The notes below the pieces were generated by a model, which saw nothing but the letters and a program-made list of their open reading frames with translations, ran no database searches and was not told the DNA's origin. Shown here piece after piece: positions 24,756-34,545 of a DNA stretch of 64,000 bases (position 1 is the stretch's first letter; each line of letters starts with the position of its first letter). A program made the translations under genes and the position numbers. The stretch is from Leptospira barantonii (GTDB taxonomy: Bacteria > Spirochaetota > Leptospiria > Leptospirales > Leptospiraceae), in contig NZ_NPDS01000003.1 in NCBI RefSeq assembly GCF_002811925.1, forward strand, positions 248,001-312,000. Direction: 5' to 3'.

Positions 24756-27700
24756 TCAGTCGTTCAAAGGCAGGGATTTGAATTCCTGCGTCTTCGTAAA
24801 TTTATCCTTTATCATTCTGATCCAATTTCTTTTGTTTCCGCTTCCGTTTCTTTCGGACGTAAAAAACAACACCGGAACGAATAACAACGTTAAGACGGTG
24901 GAGATGCTTAGCCCCGAAAAAACGGTGATGGCAAGAGGTCTCCACAACTGACTTCCTTCTCCGAAATCCAACATCGTCGGAACCAAAGCGGTGACCGTAG
25001 TAAGAGTGGTCATCAGAATCGGTCTCAATCTTTCCGAAGCGGACTTTAACGTTGCGCGAATCAGCGCGAAGTTTCTGTTCACGGCCTTACTCTCGTGAAG
25101 AATGTGAATCGTCTGATCGACGAGCATGATCGAGTTGTTGATTGCGATTCCGGCAAGAAGAATGAATCCTATATAAACCGAAATGTTAAGCGACATTCTA
25201 AAAACGAACAATAGAATCAAATCGGCAAAAACGCCGAGAGGAACCGATACCAAAAGAATCCACGGGATTTTCAGCGATTCGAAAAGAGAAGCAAGAATAC
25301 AATAAATCAAAAAGATCGCAAGAAAGATCATAAAACCCATTTCTTTCTTATTCTTTTCCAGTTTCTTATAAGAACTTCCGAACTCGAAATAATAGTTATC
25401 GGGCATCTGAATTTCCTTCAACACCTCTCCGATCTTTACGACCGCCGAACCGAGATCCAAACTTCCCAGCTTAGCGGTGATCGTCACCATTCTTCGTTTA
25501 TTCTTTCGATAGATCTTCGTCTCTCCTTCCTTTTCTTCCGGAATGGAAAGTTCCGCGATCGATATGGAAGTTTTGGCTCCGGGAATTTTATACGCGGCGA
25601 CTTGATTGATGTCGATTCGATCCACTTCTCGAAAACGAACTCGTATATCGATCTCTTTGGATTCTTCGATGAGCTTAGTGGGAATGGATCCTTGGATCGC
25701 GGTTCGAACATAGTTCCCCACTTCTTGAGAACTCAGACCGATCAGAGCCATCTTATCTTGAAACACGTTCAAACGAAATTCCTGTTTACCGTCTCGAAAA
25801 CGTAAAACCGTTTCTTGAATTCCGGTGATCGACTTTATCTTTTGTGCGGCTTCCTTCGCGATGTCCTTTAATTTCGCGGGGTCGTCTCCGATAAATTCTA
25901 TATCCAATTCTCTTCCGCTGTCCATCGATCCGTTTTCGACGTAATAAACGAAGACGTCCTTAAGCGGTTCCGTCAATCCTTTGAAACTCGTAATCAACTC
26001 GTCCGAACTTTTGGATCTTTTATCGGGAGGTTTCAATTTGATGTATAAGTCCGCGTGCCATTTCTCGATCTTAGAATTGATCTTCTCCACATCGGGAACC
26101 GTCTTGATCAGATCTTCGATTCGTTTTACACGATCGCTCGTCGCTTCCAAATGGGTTCCGGTTTCCAATTCTACGCTAGCTCTGATTTCACCCGCGTCCA
26201 CCGGATCCACGTATTCTTGTTTTAAGAACGGGGTGATCGCACTTCCCGTCACGACCAAGACGATCAAAGAAAGATAAGCGAGCTGTGGTTTTCGCAACAA
26301 TCCGCTCAAAAAGGCAAGATAGATTTTTCTTAGCCTATGCAGATTGAATATATTAGAAAAATAGCGAGTATAAAAACCACCGATCCGACTTAGAATGATC
26401 GCCAAAAAGTTCAAACGTTTTCCGATCCAAGGAACACCGAGAATCGCCGAAGAATCGAAACGATACGGTTGAAAATTCTCGGATTTGGATAAAAATATTT
26501 TCACAAGCTGAGGTAAAAAGAAAAGGGAAACACATAAGGAAATCAGAATGGAGAAACTGACCGTATAGGACATTCCTCCGTAGAGTTGTTTTAATTCCTT
26601 GGAGCCTATAAAAAAAGGAAAGAATACAGCGATGTTGGTTAACGTGGATGCCGCGAGTTCCTTATACAATCCCAAAACGGATTGATCCACGAGGTCCGAC
26701 GTCGATTCCCGAGTTTGTTCTTCGGGTTCGATCGCATTCGATTCTTCTTTTTTGGATTTCTTTTTCTTTTTTCCTTTCGGTTCGTTTGAAACGCCGCCTT
26801 TGAGTTTTGCAAGCGCTTCCGCTTTTGCGTCGGCTTGTTGTCTTAGAAAAAAGATCCGATCCAAAACGACAACGGAGTTATCGATCAACAAACCCGCACC
26901 CAAAGCGAGTCCGGCCAAGGTCATTACGTTGATTCCGGTTTTGGTTAAAAACATCACCGCAAACGTGATTACGATCGAAAGAGGAATCGAGGCGCCCACG
27001 ATCAGCGTCGCTCTGAAGTTTCTCAAAAATAAGAACATTACTAAAATTGCAATGAGTCCGCCCGTCGCCGCAGAACTCGAAACACGATCGATGGAAATTT
27101 TGATGAACTCGGATTGATCGTATGTGACTTCCGTCTTAACATAGGGAAAAGAAATCTGCGAAAGCTCCTCTCTCAAACCTTCACAAACGGAAAGAGTATT
27201 CGCTTCTCCGGCCTTTTGAACGTATATGGTTACGTTTTCGTTTCCATTCTCCCTTGAAATATCCTCACGATCCCGATGACCGTCGTATACGTTCGCTATG
27301 TCTTTCAGCTTGATGAGTTTATCTTGAGCTGGAGAACGGACCGTGATCTCTTCCATAATTTTCATGGCCGAGAATTTTCCGAGCACACGAACGTTGATCC
27401 AATGTTCACCGGATTGAATTCTCCCCGCAGGGAGATCCACGTTCGCGGTTCTGATTCGTTCCATCACTTCGGATAGGGGAATTCCCAAATGATTTAGAAT
27501 ATCACGATTTACTTCTACGGTGATTTCTCTGTATCTTCCGCCACCGACCCGGATCTCGCTGACTCCGTCCACTCTCTCGAGACGTTTTTTGATTTTGTTT
27601 TCCGCGATCTCTCTGAGATCCTTCAACGAATAACTGGAAGATTCGAGTTTGACGATAAAGATAGGACGATCACTCGGATCGTAACGAATCACTGCGGGTT

Positions 27701-28076
27701 CTTCGACTTCTCTCGGAAACGTATCTCGAATCAGATCGATCTTTGATTTTAATTCCACCGCCTTTAGAGTGAGATCTCTCACTTCGGAAAAGACGACGTT
27801 CACTCTGGATTCTCCTTCTTCCGAAGTGGAATAGATGGATTCGATTCCGCCCACACCTACGATCTGTTCTTCGATCGGCTTTGTTAGAATTTCTTCGATT
27901 CTTGAAGGAGCAACTCCGGGATATTTCGTTACGATCGTTAACGCGGGTGATTCCGTAGTAGGCATCAACGAAACCGGAAGAAGACGAACAGAAATCATTC
28001 CCCAGAGAAATAATCCGAAGAACAACATAAACGTTGTGATTTTTCTTCGGAGAAAAAAGGAAAGAAGGGAGTTCAT
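24756..28076 (-). CDS. RND-family efflux permease (second subunit)
   Basis: A 1106-residue inner-membrane transporter of the AcrB/HAE1 type. It has TM1 at residues 12-35, a large periplasmic porter loop, TMs 2-6, TM7, a second porter loop and TMs 8-12. The TM4 proton-relay region reads GLLIDNSVVVLDR, with Asp followed by Asn rather than the double Asp of AcrB. An unusual Lys/Glu-rich cytoplasmic insert (GKKKKKSKKEESN, about residues 425-460) lies between TM4 and TM5. The start ATG overlaps the upstream permease stop by 4 bp, so expression is coupled and a heteromeric MdtBC-like trimer is possible. Substrate unknown. Its 3' end lies tail to tail with the adaptor gene. Confidence 0.92.
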   Translation of the reverse strand: MNSLLSFFLRRKITTFMLFFGLFLWGMISVRLLPVSLMPTTESPALTIVTKYPGVAPSRIEEILTKPIEEQIVGVGGIESIYSTSEEGESRVNVVFSEVRDLTLKAVELKSKIDLIRDTFPREVEEPAVIRYDPSDRPIFIVKLESSSYSLKDLREIAENKIKKRLERVDGVSEIRVGGGRYREITVEVNRDILNHLGIPLSEVMERIRTANVDLPAGRIQSGEHWINVRVLGKFSAMKIMEEITVRSPAQDKLIKLKDIANVYDGHRDREDISRENGNENVTIYVQKAGEANTLSVCEGLREELSQISFPYVKTEVTYDQSEFIKISIDRVSSSAATGGLIAILVMFLFLRNFRATLIVGASIPLSIVITFAVMFLTKTGINVMTLAGLALGAGLLIDNSVVVLDRIFFLRQQADAKAEALAKLKGGVSNEPKGKKKKKSKKEESNAIEPEEQTRESTSDLVDQSVLGLYKELAASTLTNIAVFFPFFIGSKELKQLYGGMSYTVSFSILISLCVSLFFLPQLVKIFLSKSENFQPYRFDSSAILGVPWIGKRLNFLAIILSRIGGFYTRYFSNIFNLHRLRKIYLAFLSGLLRKPQLAYLSLIVLVVTGSAITPFLKQEYVDPVDAGEIRASVELETGTHLEATSDRVKRIEDLIKTVPDVEKINSKIEKWHADLYIKLKPPDKRSKSSDELITSFKGLTEPLKDVFVYYVENGSMDSGRELDIEFIGDDPAKLKDIAKEAAQKIKSITGIQETVLRFRDGKQEFRLNVFQDKMALIGLSSQEVGNYVRTAIQGSIPTKLIEESKEIDIRVRFREVDRIDINQVAAYKIPGAKTSISIAELSIPEEKEGETKIYRKNKRRMVTITAKLGSLDLGSAVVKIGEVLKEIQMPDNYYFEFGSSYKKLEKNKKEMGFMIFLAIFLIYCILASLFESLKIPWILLVSVPLGVFADLILLFVFRMSLNISVYIGFILLAGIAINNSIMLVDQTIHILHESKAVNRNFALIRATLKSASERLRPILMTTLTTVTALVPTMLDFGEGSQLWRPLAITVFSGLSISTVLTLLFVPVLFFTSERNGSGNKRNWIRMIKDKFTKTQEFKSLPLND

Positions 28077-31000
28077 TTTTTACGAGTCAACTTAGCAATC
28101 TGTTCCACATAAGTCACGTACGCCATCGGAATAAAAACGAGAGTCAATACAGTGGACACAATCAAACCGCCCATAACCGAAGCCGCCATAGGTCCTTGCG
28201 GAGAAGGCGGACCGAACGTGATGAGCAATGGCAAAAGCCCGAGAATCGTAGTCGCTGTCGTACTCAAAATCGGATTCAATCTTCTGCGTCCCCCAGCGAT
28301 CACCAATTCTTCCGTTGTACGAAAATCCCCCGCGTGCAATTGATAGAACTCGATGAGAATGATCGCGTTATTCACCACGACACCCGCAAGAAGAATCATT
28401 CCCATAACGGAAATGATGTTCAACGTTTTGCCCGTGACGATCAAACCCATCGCAACTCCGACGCCGGAAACGAAGATCGAAAAAAGAATCACAAAGGGAA
28501 GACCCACGTTCTCCATATTGGAAGCCAAGACCATATAAACCAAAAGAATCGAAAGTGCGATCGCGAACGTTAAGGAGTCGATGGACTTCTCCATCATCTT
28601 TTGTGTTTCACCGGGAAGAATGGAAATATCTTTCCGATCCGAATATTTTTTGATCACGGGCTCCGCAACGGAAGCGGCTTCGCTGTATTTGATATCCGAG
28701 AATTGAGCCTTGATGATACCAACTCGTCTTCCGTCGTAACGAAGAATTTTTCTATTCGACGATCCGGATACAATGTTCGAAAAATCCCGCAAACGTATAA
28801 AAGCACCCGATTGAATTTTAAACAACGTATCGGAAAGAGATTCGGTTCCGGTTCTATCTGCTAGACGATGTCTTACCAAAACGGGAATCTCGTCGTCGTT
28901 CCTTCTAAATCGAGTCGCTTGTTCTCCTTTGATGACGGCCCTTAATGTCTTTGCGACGTTCTCGACCGATAATCCGAAGCCCGCCATCTTATCACGATCG
29001 ATCAAAACGCGGAGCTCGGGAGTTTCTTCGGAAAAGGATGAAGTCGCTTCCGTAAAGTTCGGCAAATCGCTCAGCTCTCTTCGGATTTCTTCGCAGACTT
29101 CCTTCAACATTGCAAGATCTTGACCCGAAACTTCGAGGGTAAGTCCTTCCCCCGATTCGGGAAGAATGTCGGATAGCAAATCCTTTGCGGGTAAGAATAG
29201 AACCTGAGTGCCCGTTTCGTTTTCCAGATTGGCCAAAGGGGTTTCGGATTTTTCGATCAGATCCTCTCCGACGTCGTACGAGGTAAGTCCTATAAAAAGT
29301 TCCGCTCTGTTTAATCCGAAGTCGCCTTTCGGATTGATGATGAGATCTTTTTCCTCATAACCTACCTTTAAGAAGGTTCTTGCGACCAACCCGGATTGAT
29401 TGAGAATATCCACAACCCGTTTGGAAATTTCGGTTGTTCTTTCCAAGGAAGAACCCGCGGGAAGAACGATCTTTGCGGACATCTCCGCCTTTTCCACCTG
29501 AGGCATCAACTCCACCGGCAACAGTTTAAACAAAAGAACGGTCAACGGAATCAAACCCAAAACCGAAAGTGTCACCTTTCTTCGATTTGCGATCACGAAC
29601 TTAACCGAGAACACATACAATTCTTCTAATATGTTAAGCGACTTCTCCCGGAAGGCCCAAAAGAAAGCCAGGCGTCCTCCGCCCGTTTGTTCCTTGGAAA
29701 AAAAAGGCAACGTGCATAAAACCGGAATAAAACTTACGGAAACGAAAAAGGAAGAGATCAAAGAATACGTGATCGATAGCGCGAATTCCTTAAAAACGGA
29801 AGCCGCAATCCCTTCGATAAAAAGAATCGGAAGAAACACTACAATGCTCGTCAACGTGGAAGAAAACAAGGAACCTACTACGTCCTTAGTTCCTTCCATC
29901 GAACTTTTAAAGGAATCGTTCGGATATTTTTTCTTAAACGCGAAAATCGATTCCAAAACTACGATGGAAGAATCCACCATCATACCGACTCCGACCGCAA
30001 GTCCACCGAGAGACATCGTGTTCAAAGTCATTTTCTGAAAATACATAAACACGAGCGTAACTAAAACCGAAACCGGAATCGAAAGGGTTACGATGATCGA
30101 CTCTCGAAACGTTCCCAAAAAAAACGATAACACGAAAAAGCAGATGATGATCGCTTGTACTCCGGAGGAAGCGACTCCTCCGATGGAATCACGGATAAAA
30201 ACGGATTGATCGGCCACGATGATAAGCTTCAACTTGGAACCGAATTCTTCGTTTACGAAGTTCACGACTTCCTTCGCTTCGTCGGAAACAAAGACGCTAT
30301 TCTTCCCCGCTTCTTTTTTTAATACGACTGCGACACATTCTTCCGAATCGTAAAAACTGGCGCTCGTTCTTTCCTTATAAGAATCGATAACCTCGGCCAA
30401 ACTTCTCAGATAAACGGGCGCCCCTCCTTCCGAAAGATTGATCACCAAGTCGGCGATGTTATCCACCTTTTCGTAAGCGCCCATCGTTCTTACTAAGATT
30501 TCACGATCTTCTCTCTTGATATTACCCGCGGGAAAGTTGAAATTATTGGCGCCGATCCGTTGTATGATCTCGGAAGGACTCAAACTGTATGAGTTTAACT
30601 TGCCCCGATCTATGTTCACAAGAATCTGTTTTTCATAACCGCCCGTAATCGAAACCGCCGCGATCCCGTCGACCCTTTCGAAATAAGGCGCGATATTCTT
30701 CTTTAGAAAATAACGAAGTTCTTTCGGATTAATTCCGGTTGGTACGACCGCGATTTGCAAAAGAGGCGCGTCGTTCGGATCGAATTTTAATACGACCGAT
30801 TTTTTGGCGTCGATCGGAAGACTTCCCTTTACGAGGTCCACCTTCTCCCTCGTTTGAATCGACGCGGTGTCCATGTTGGTTCCCCATCGAAAACGGATCT
30901 TAACGATGGAAACGCCTTCCAAAGATTCCGAAGTGATTCGATCCACTCCGTTCACGGAAGACACGATCTCCTCGACGGGTCTTGTGATTAAGGTTTCGAT

Positions 31001-31168
31001 CTCCGAAGGCGATACGTTTTCATAAACCGTGATTACCGTCAGAGTCGGATAGGATATATCCGGCAAAAGATCGATCTTTAGATCCTTTACGCTGATTCCT
31101 CCCAACAGAAGAATTAACAGAAAGGTAACTAACGTGGTTACTCGATTTCTAAGAAAAAACGCAGTCAT
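28073..31168 (-). CDS. RND-family efflux permease (first subunit)
   Basis: A 1031-residue RND transporter, standard length for HAE1 pumps. The N-terminal TM1 (VTLVTFLLILLLGGISV) leads into a porter domain containing the IQTREKVDLVKGSLP region. TM4 reads VGVGMMVDSSIVVLES, with a single relay Asp, and the second half ends LGLLPLLITFGPPSPQGPMA. It shares the fold but not close identity with the next gene, so the pair are diverged paralogues rather than a recent duplication. The 4-bp overlap with 24756-28076 and the lack of any adaptor on this strand suggest both work with the adaptor and TolC from the convergent operon. It starts 10 bp after the end of the Ig-like lipoprotein gene. Confidence 0.92.
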   Translation of the reverse strand: MTAFFLRNRVTTLVTFLLILLLGGISVKDLKIDLLPDISYPTLTVITVYENVSPSEIETLITRPVEEIVSSVNGVDRITSESLEGVSIVKIRFRWGTNMDTASIQTREKVDLVKGSLPIDAKKSVVLKFDPNDAPLLQIAVVPTGINPKELRYFLKKNIAPYFERVDGIAAVSITGGYEKQILVNIDRGKLNSYSLSPSEIIQRIGANNFNFPAGNIKREDREILVRTMGAYEKVDNIADLVINLSEGGAPVYLRSLAEVIDSYKERTSASFYDSEECVAVVLKKEAGKNSVFVSDEAKEVVNFVNEEFGSKLKLIIVADQSVFIRDSIGGVASSGVQAIIICFFVLSFFLGTFRESIIVTLSIPVSVLVTLVFMYFQKMTLNTMSLGGLAVGVGMMVDSSIVVLESIFAFKKKYPNDSFKSSMEGTKDVVGSLFSSTLTSIVVFLPILFIEGIAASVFKEFALSITYSLISSFFVSVSFIPVLCTLPFFSKEQTGGGRLAFFWAFREKSLNILEELYVFSVKFVIANRRKVTLSVLGLIPLTVLLFKLLPVELMPQVEKAEMSAKIVLPAGSSLERTTEISKRVVDILNQSGLVARTFLKVGYEEKDLIINPKGDFGLNRAELFIGLTSYDVGEDLIEKSETPLANLENETGTQVLFLPAKDLLSDILPESGEGLTLEVSGQDLAMLKEVCEEIRRELSDLPNFTEATSSFSEETPELRVLIDRDKMAGFGLSVENVAKTLRAVIKGEQATRFRRNDDEIPVLVRHRLADRTGTESLSDTLFKIQSGAFIRLRDFSNIVSGSSNRKILRYDGRRVGIIKAQFSDIKYSEAASVAEPVIKKYSDRKDISILPGETQKMMEKSIDSLTFAIALSILLVYMVLASNMENVGLPFVILFSIFVSGVGVAMGLIVTGKTLNIISVMGMILLAGVVVNNAIILIEFYQLHAGDFRTTEELVIAGGRRRLNPILSTTATTILGLLPLLITFGPPSPQGPMAASVMGGLIVSTVLTLVFIPMAYVTYVEQIAKLTRKK

Positions 31169-31178
31169 TCAGATTCTA

Positions 31179-32846
31179 TCAAAACCGGAAACGAATCGTA
31201 TAATCGCTGTCCATCGTATTTCCGTATGTGTCTTTTACTCCGGACGCGCCGCCCTTCACTCGAAGTAAGTAGGTTGCACCTCGACCCAATCCGAAAGCGG
31301 TTGTCCCATAAGCCACAATTCCGGGCGCTAAGGCGATGGGAGTCGCGTCCACAAGGTTATTGATGAATTCCGTAACGGAGGTCCCGCTTCCGAATTCTCT
31401 CGTTAAGGAAAGTTGAACGGAACTTAAAAGAATCTTCGATTGAGTATCGCCAGTCAAAGTCAGAACACTCGCAGGGGTCAAACAGACGGGAGCCGAGCTA
31501 AATTCACCGTAACAAAAAAGAACGTAAATCGGTTGAGAACATCGATCCACAGGAACGTCGGCGACGCATGCTCCCGCAGTCAGAGGAGAACCCGGGTTTA
31601 AGTTGATTTGATTCGTGAAAAAACGGTTCGTAAAAGTGCCTTCCGAATAAATTCCCTGCACTCGAATTTTTTGACTGTAACTTCCGTCGACCTTGATGTA
31701 GTAAACGTAACCTCTTCTCAGTTTGTTATTTTGAAGATCCACGACATTATTGGTAATCGTCAAAGTATATACTTTATAAACTTCTAATGTTTCCAGAAAG
31801 TCGATACGAAACCTCGTGTTCGTCGCGTTTGCGGAAGTAACCGTAAAAGGTACCGATGGCGAAATCTGAACCCCGTCATAGACCGAGGATAGTTTCACCT
31901 CTTCGCTGAAATCCAAAAAGATCGGTTTATCTTTGTTTAAACCCGAGGTCGTCGTATATTCAGCCGATACGATTACATCAGCCGAAGCGGGAACGGAAAT
32001 GGATGTAGTCGGAAAACTCACCTGGGTCAAATCCGGAACCTGAAAATCGTTCCCCACCGTAAAACTGATGTTCACAGGTTGAGCCAAAGTGTTTCCGGAT
32101 TCGTCTCGAACTGAATTGGCGATGGTGATCGTATAAATCGTACCAAATACGAGAGACTGCTTAGGGGTAAAAACGAAACGAGTGTTCCCGTTCGAAACCG
32201 CGACGCTCAAAAAATCCAAAGGAACATCGGGACGAATCGAAATTCCGCTGTAAAGAGAAGCGATATCGATCGGCTTGTTGAATTCTAACGTAATCTTCGT
32301 ATTGGGGTCAACACCGGTCGCTCCATCCTGAGGGATCGTTGTGATTACCTTCGGGGTTCCTAGGTCCGTATTAAAACTGAAATTCACGCGCAAGTCGTCG
32401 ATGAGATTCACTCCCAGATCGCTTTCCGCTCGCGATTTGGAAACGACATATGTGTAAAGCCCGGCCGCGGTCAAAACCTTGGAAGGTTTGAAGATCATCG
32501 CGCGATCCACCCAACGAAAGATTCCGTCTTGAGTGACCCCGTTATTGCTTAGGGAGAATGCGCCTTCCGTATAGGGTTTATTCATATTCTTGGAAAAAAG
32601 AACGACGATTTCCGAATTCGGATCCACTCCGCTCATCCCTTGTCCGGGAGAACTCATCTCCACCTTAGGCGGTGTGGAATCTCCCAATAGATGAACCGCC
32701 GGAAGAAAGTCGAAAGGCCCTTGCGCGTTGTCCAAAAGTTGGGAACAACCGATCGAAAACAAACCTAAAAACGAGAAGACCAATCCCTTACATAAGAATT
32801 GAATGATATTGTAATGTCTTATTAAAAAGCGAAATTCAAGGATCAT
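31179..32846 (-). CDS. Ig-like (SbsA/Big_5-type) repeat lipoprotein 1
   Basis: I choose ATG 32846, which has GGAG 10 nt upstream, over ATG 32867. The signal (MILEFRFLIRHYNIIQFLC ... LGLFSIGC) ends in lipobox SIGC. The mature 515 residues hold at least three Ig-like repeats of the SbsA/Big_5 type. Each begins PKVEMSSPGQGMSGVDPNSE- or PKVITTIPQDGATGVDPNTK-like, contains IVVLFSKNMNK / ITLEFNKPID / IFLDFSEEVK, and ends FNTDLGTP or FTVGNDF. Such domains are found in surface and adhesive proteins. The gene lies between a homologous lipoprotein gene upstream and the two RND permeases downstream, with short gaps, so it is probably in the same transcript. A direct role in efflux is not obvious. Confidence 0.8.
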   Translation of the reverse strand: MILEFRFLIRHYNIIQFLCKGLVFSFLGLFSIGCSQLLDNAQGPFDFLPAVHLLGDSTPPKVEMSSPGQGMSGVDPNSEIVVLFSKNMNKPYTEGAFSLSNNGVTQDGIFRWVDRAMIFKPSKVLTAAGLYTYVVSKSRAESDLGVNLIDDLRVNFSFNTDLGTPKVITTIPQDGATGVDPNTKITLEFNKPIDIASLYSGISIRPDVPLDFLSVAVSNGNTRFVFTPKQSLVFGTIYTITIANSVRDESGNTLAQPVNISFTVGNDFQVPDLTQVSFPTTSISVPASADVIVSAEYTTTSGLNKDKPIFLDFSEEVKLSSVYDGVQISPSVPFTVTSANATNTRFRIDFLETLEVYKVYTLTITNNVVDLQNNKLRRGYVYYIKVDGSYSQKIRVQGIYSEGTFTNRFFTNQINLNPGSPLTAGACVADVPVDRCSQPIYVLFCYGEFSSAPVCLTPASVLTLTGDTQSKILLSSVQLSLTREFGSGTSVTEFINNLVDATPIALAPGIVAYGTTAFGLGRGATYLLRVKGGASGVKDTYGNTMDSDYTIRFRF

Positions 32847-34455
32847 AAAATAAGAACTCCAAATCATTCTTCAAAATATTGCCGTTGATGTCTTGGATAC
32901 CGGAGGCCCCGCCTCTCAGAGTGAATTTATATCTCACTTGGTTTCCGGAAACGCCGCGGATTCGAACCTTTACTCTTTGCGGATTCGCCGTGGGTAAATA
33001 ATTGATCTGATCGATTCGAAGGGAACTGGTGGTAGGGCCTCCCGAAAAATAATCGATCGAAATGTTTCCAACTGCGAAAATATCCCCATCACCGAAGGTC
33101 ATCAAAGCTCTCCCGCCCGATGTGTTGAGAAGAAGCTCGAACTCATACTGGGGAGTCGTACATGCTGGTTGTGGTTGAATCGGATAAACCGTATTCAAGT
33201 TCGGTGTAGCCGGAACCGTAATGTCCAAAGAAAGTGCACTACAAGTTACATCGATCGTATTTCCGTTCGCACCCGCAAACGCGATGGCGCGGCTATCGTT
33301 CGGACTATCGGTTAAAAAATCGATGACATAACCTTCCAAAAGATTCTGACCTTGAAGACTTTTTGCGGAATTCGAAATCTTCAATCGATAAGTGGTTTCC
33401 GATTGTAAAGGAGAAGACGGTGTAAAACTAAGCAGGGTTCCTCCTGCATTCCAAGAAAATTGACCTGATATTCCCGGCGAAAATGTGATCGCACTCAAGA
33501 CGGACGGTTTGTCCATAGGATCTGAAAAATTAAAATCAAATGTATCGTTCTTAGAATTTCCAGTGACAACTGGGTTGATCGTAGGATCGGGCAGGAACGA
33601 TATGTTCCATGCAGGAAAATTCCCCGGCATACTTGGACGTACGGTCGGTCTGACCGAAGCGGTCCCCGCGCTGAAAGAAACGAGATAATCTTTAGCAAGA
33701 GGAATTCCAGAAGCGCTTTTTGCAGAAGAAGAAACGCGTAACGTATAAGTCGTTCCGATTTCCAAATCGGATTTCAATTGTAACGTAGCAGTCGTGTGTG
33801 TCGCGTTCCAAACGAGAAGATACACTGCGGGTCCGCCCGAAATGGAAATCGCGGAGTTCGCGGAAGCCTCGTCCATCGGTTCCGAAAAATTAATGACGGG
33901 ACTGTTGGAAGCCCCCCAGCCGGTAACGATACTTCCAGTTGAAGCTGGCAAAGAAGAAACCACACTCGGAACCTGACCGAGTCCTTCCGTGTAAAAATGG
34001 CTTAGAAAATTCTTAGCCATAAAATTATTATCTTGGTCTCTTACTTGGCCTTTGTTGAGATTGATCTCGTATCTTTTACCTTCTGTAATACCGCTTTTAA
34101 ATTCAAGAATGAGCCTCGTGTCGAACACCCAACTCGGCGAGAATGCCGTATTCCCTCCGTTAGCCGATACCGAAATGGCCGCTTCCGTAAAAATCTTATC
34201 CATCGGTTTGTTAAAGTCGATTATGATCGCGGAATCCTTCGACACGTTATACGTATTGTCGGAAGGAGAGATCGCGACCACTTGCGGGTAAGCATAATAA
34301 CTTTTCCATTCCAGACCCAGCTGGGCTAAAAGTTTATCTTCTCCGTCGTGACCACAGGAGATCAAAACGATCGAAAAAAACAAACCTACCGCAAGTTTGA
34401 TCCAAATGGAGAATCGTAAGGGGAGAATTCGAGAAATCGGAGATACTATTTTCAT
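32836..34455 (-). CDS. Ig-like (SbsA/Big_5-type) repeat lipoprotein 2
   Basis: I choose ATG 34455 over an in-frame TTG two codons upstream. The signal MKIVSPISRILPLRF ... FSIVLISC ends in a lipobox with +2 Gly. About 500 mature residues contain three Ig-like repeats with the markers PQVVAISPSDNTYNVSKDSA, IIIDFNKPMDK, INFSEPMDEASA and FNFSDPMDKPSV. It is a paralogue of the next gene and overlaps its start by 11 bp, so the two are translationally linked. It is the first gene of the leftward transcription unit that continues into the RND permeases. The last 130 residues (TIDVTCSALSLDI onward) match the end of its paralogue in organisation, ending GGASGIQDINGN versus GGASGVKDTYGN. Confidence 0.8.
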   Translation of the reverse strand: MKIVSPISRILPLRFSIWIKLAVGLFFSIVLISCGHDGEDKLLAQLGLEWKSYYAYPQVVAISPSDNTYNVSKDSAIIIDFNKPMDKIFTEAAISVSANGGNTAFSPSWVFDTRLILEFKSGITEGKRYEINLNKGQVRDQDNNFMAKNFLSHFYTEGLGQVPSVVSSLPASTGSIVTGWGASNSPVINFSEPMDEASANSAISISGGPAVYLLVWNATHTTATLQLKSDLEIGTTYTLRVSSSAKSASGIPLAKDYLVSFSAGTASVRPTVRPSMPGNFPAWNISFLPDPTINPVVTGNSKNDTFDFNFSDPMDKPSVLSAITFSPGISGQFSWNAGGTLLSFTPSSPLQSETTYRLKISNSAKSLQGQNLLEGYVIDFLTDSPNDSRAIAFAGANGNTIDVTCSALSLDITVPATPNLNTVYPIQPQPACTTPQYEFELLLNTSGGRALMTFGDGDIFAVGNISIDYFSGGPTTSSLRIDQINYLPTANPQRVKVRIRGVSGNQVRYKFTLRGGASGIQDINGNILKNDLEFLFYDP

Positions 34456-34499
34456 ATTCAATACAACTTAAGTGAGGCTAAAAGAAAAGTTTTTCGGAG

Positions 34500-34535
34500 A
34501 GAAAAACGGATTCGTTTTGAACGAATCCGTTTTAA
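34500..34535 (-). terminator. Intrinsic terminator of the TPR gene cluster
   Basis: A perfect 14-bp inverted repeat, AAAACGGATTCGTT (34503-34516) with AACGAATCCGTTTT (34520-34533), around a 3-nt loop. On the minus strand it ends in TTTTTC. It lies 10-45 bp past the stop of the leftward gene at 34546. Confidence 0.75.
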
Positions 34536-34545
34536 CGTAAGAATC

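Noticed and set aside
24756..24800. Hairpin GCAGGGA/TTCCTGC at the convergent adaptor-permease junction as a terminator
   Set aside because: Short stem with a wobble pair and no following T-run, so I do not call it.
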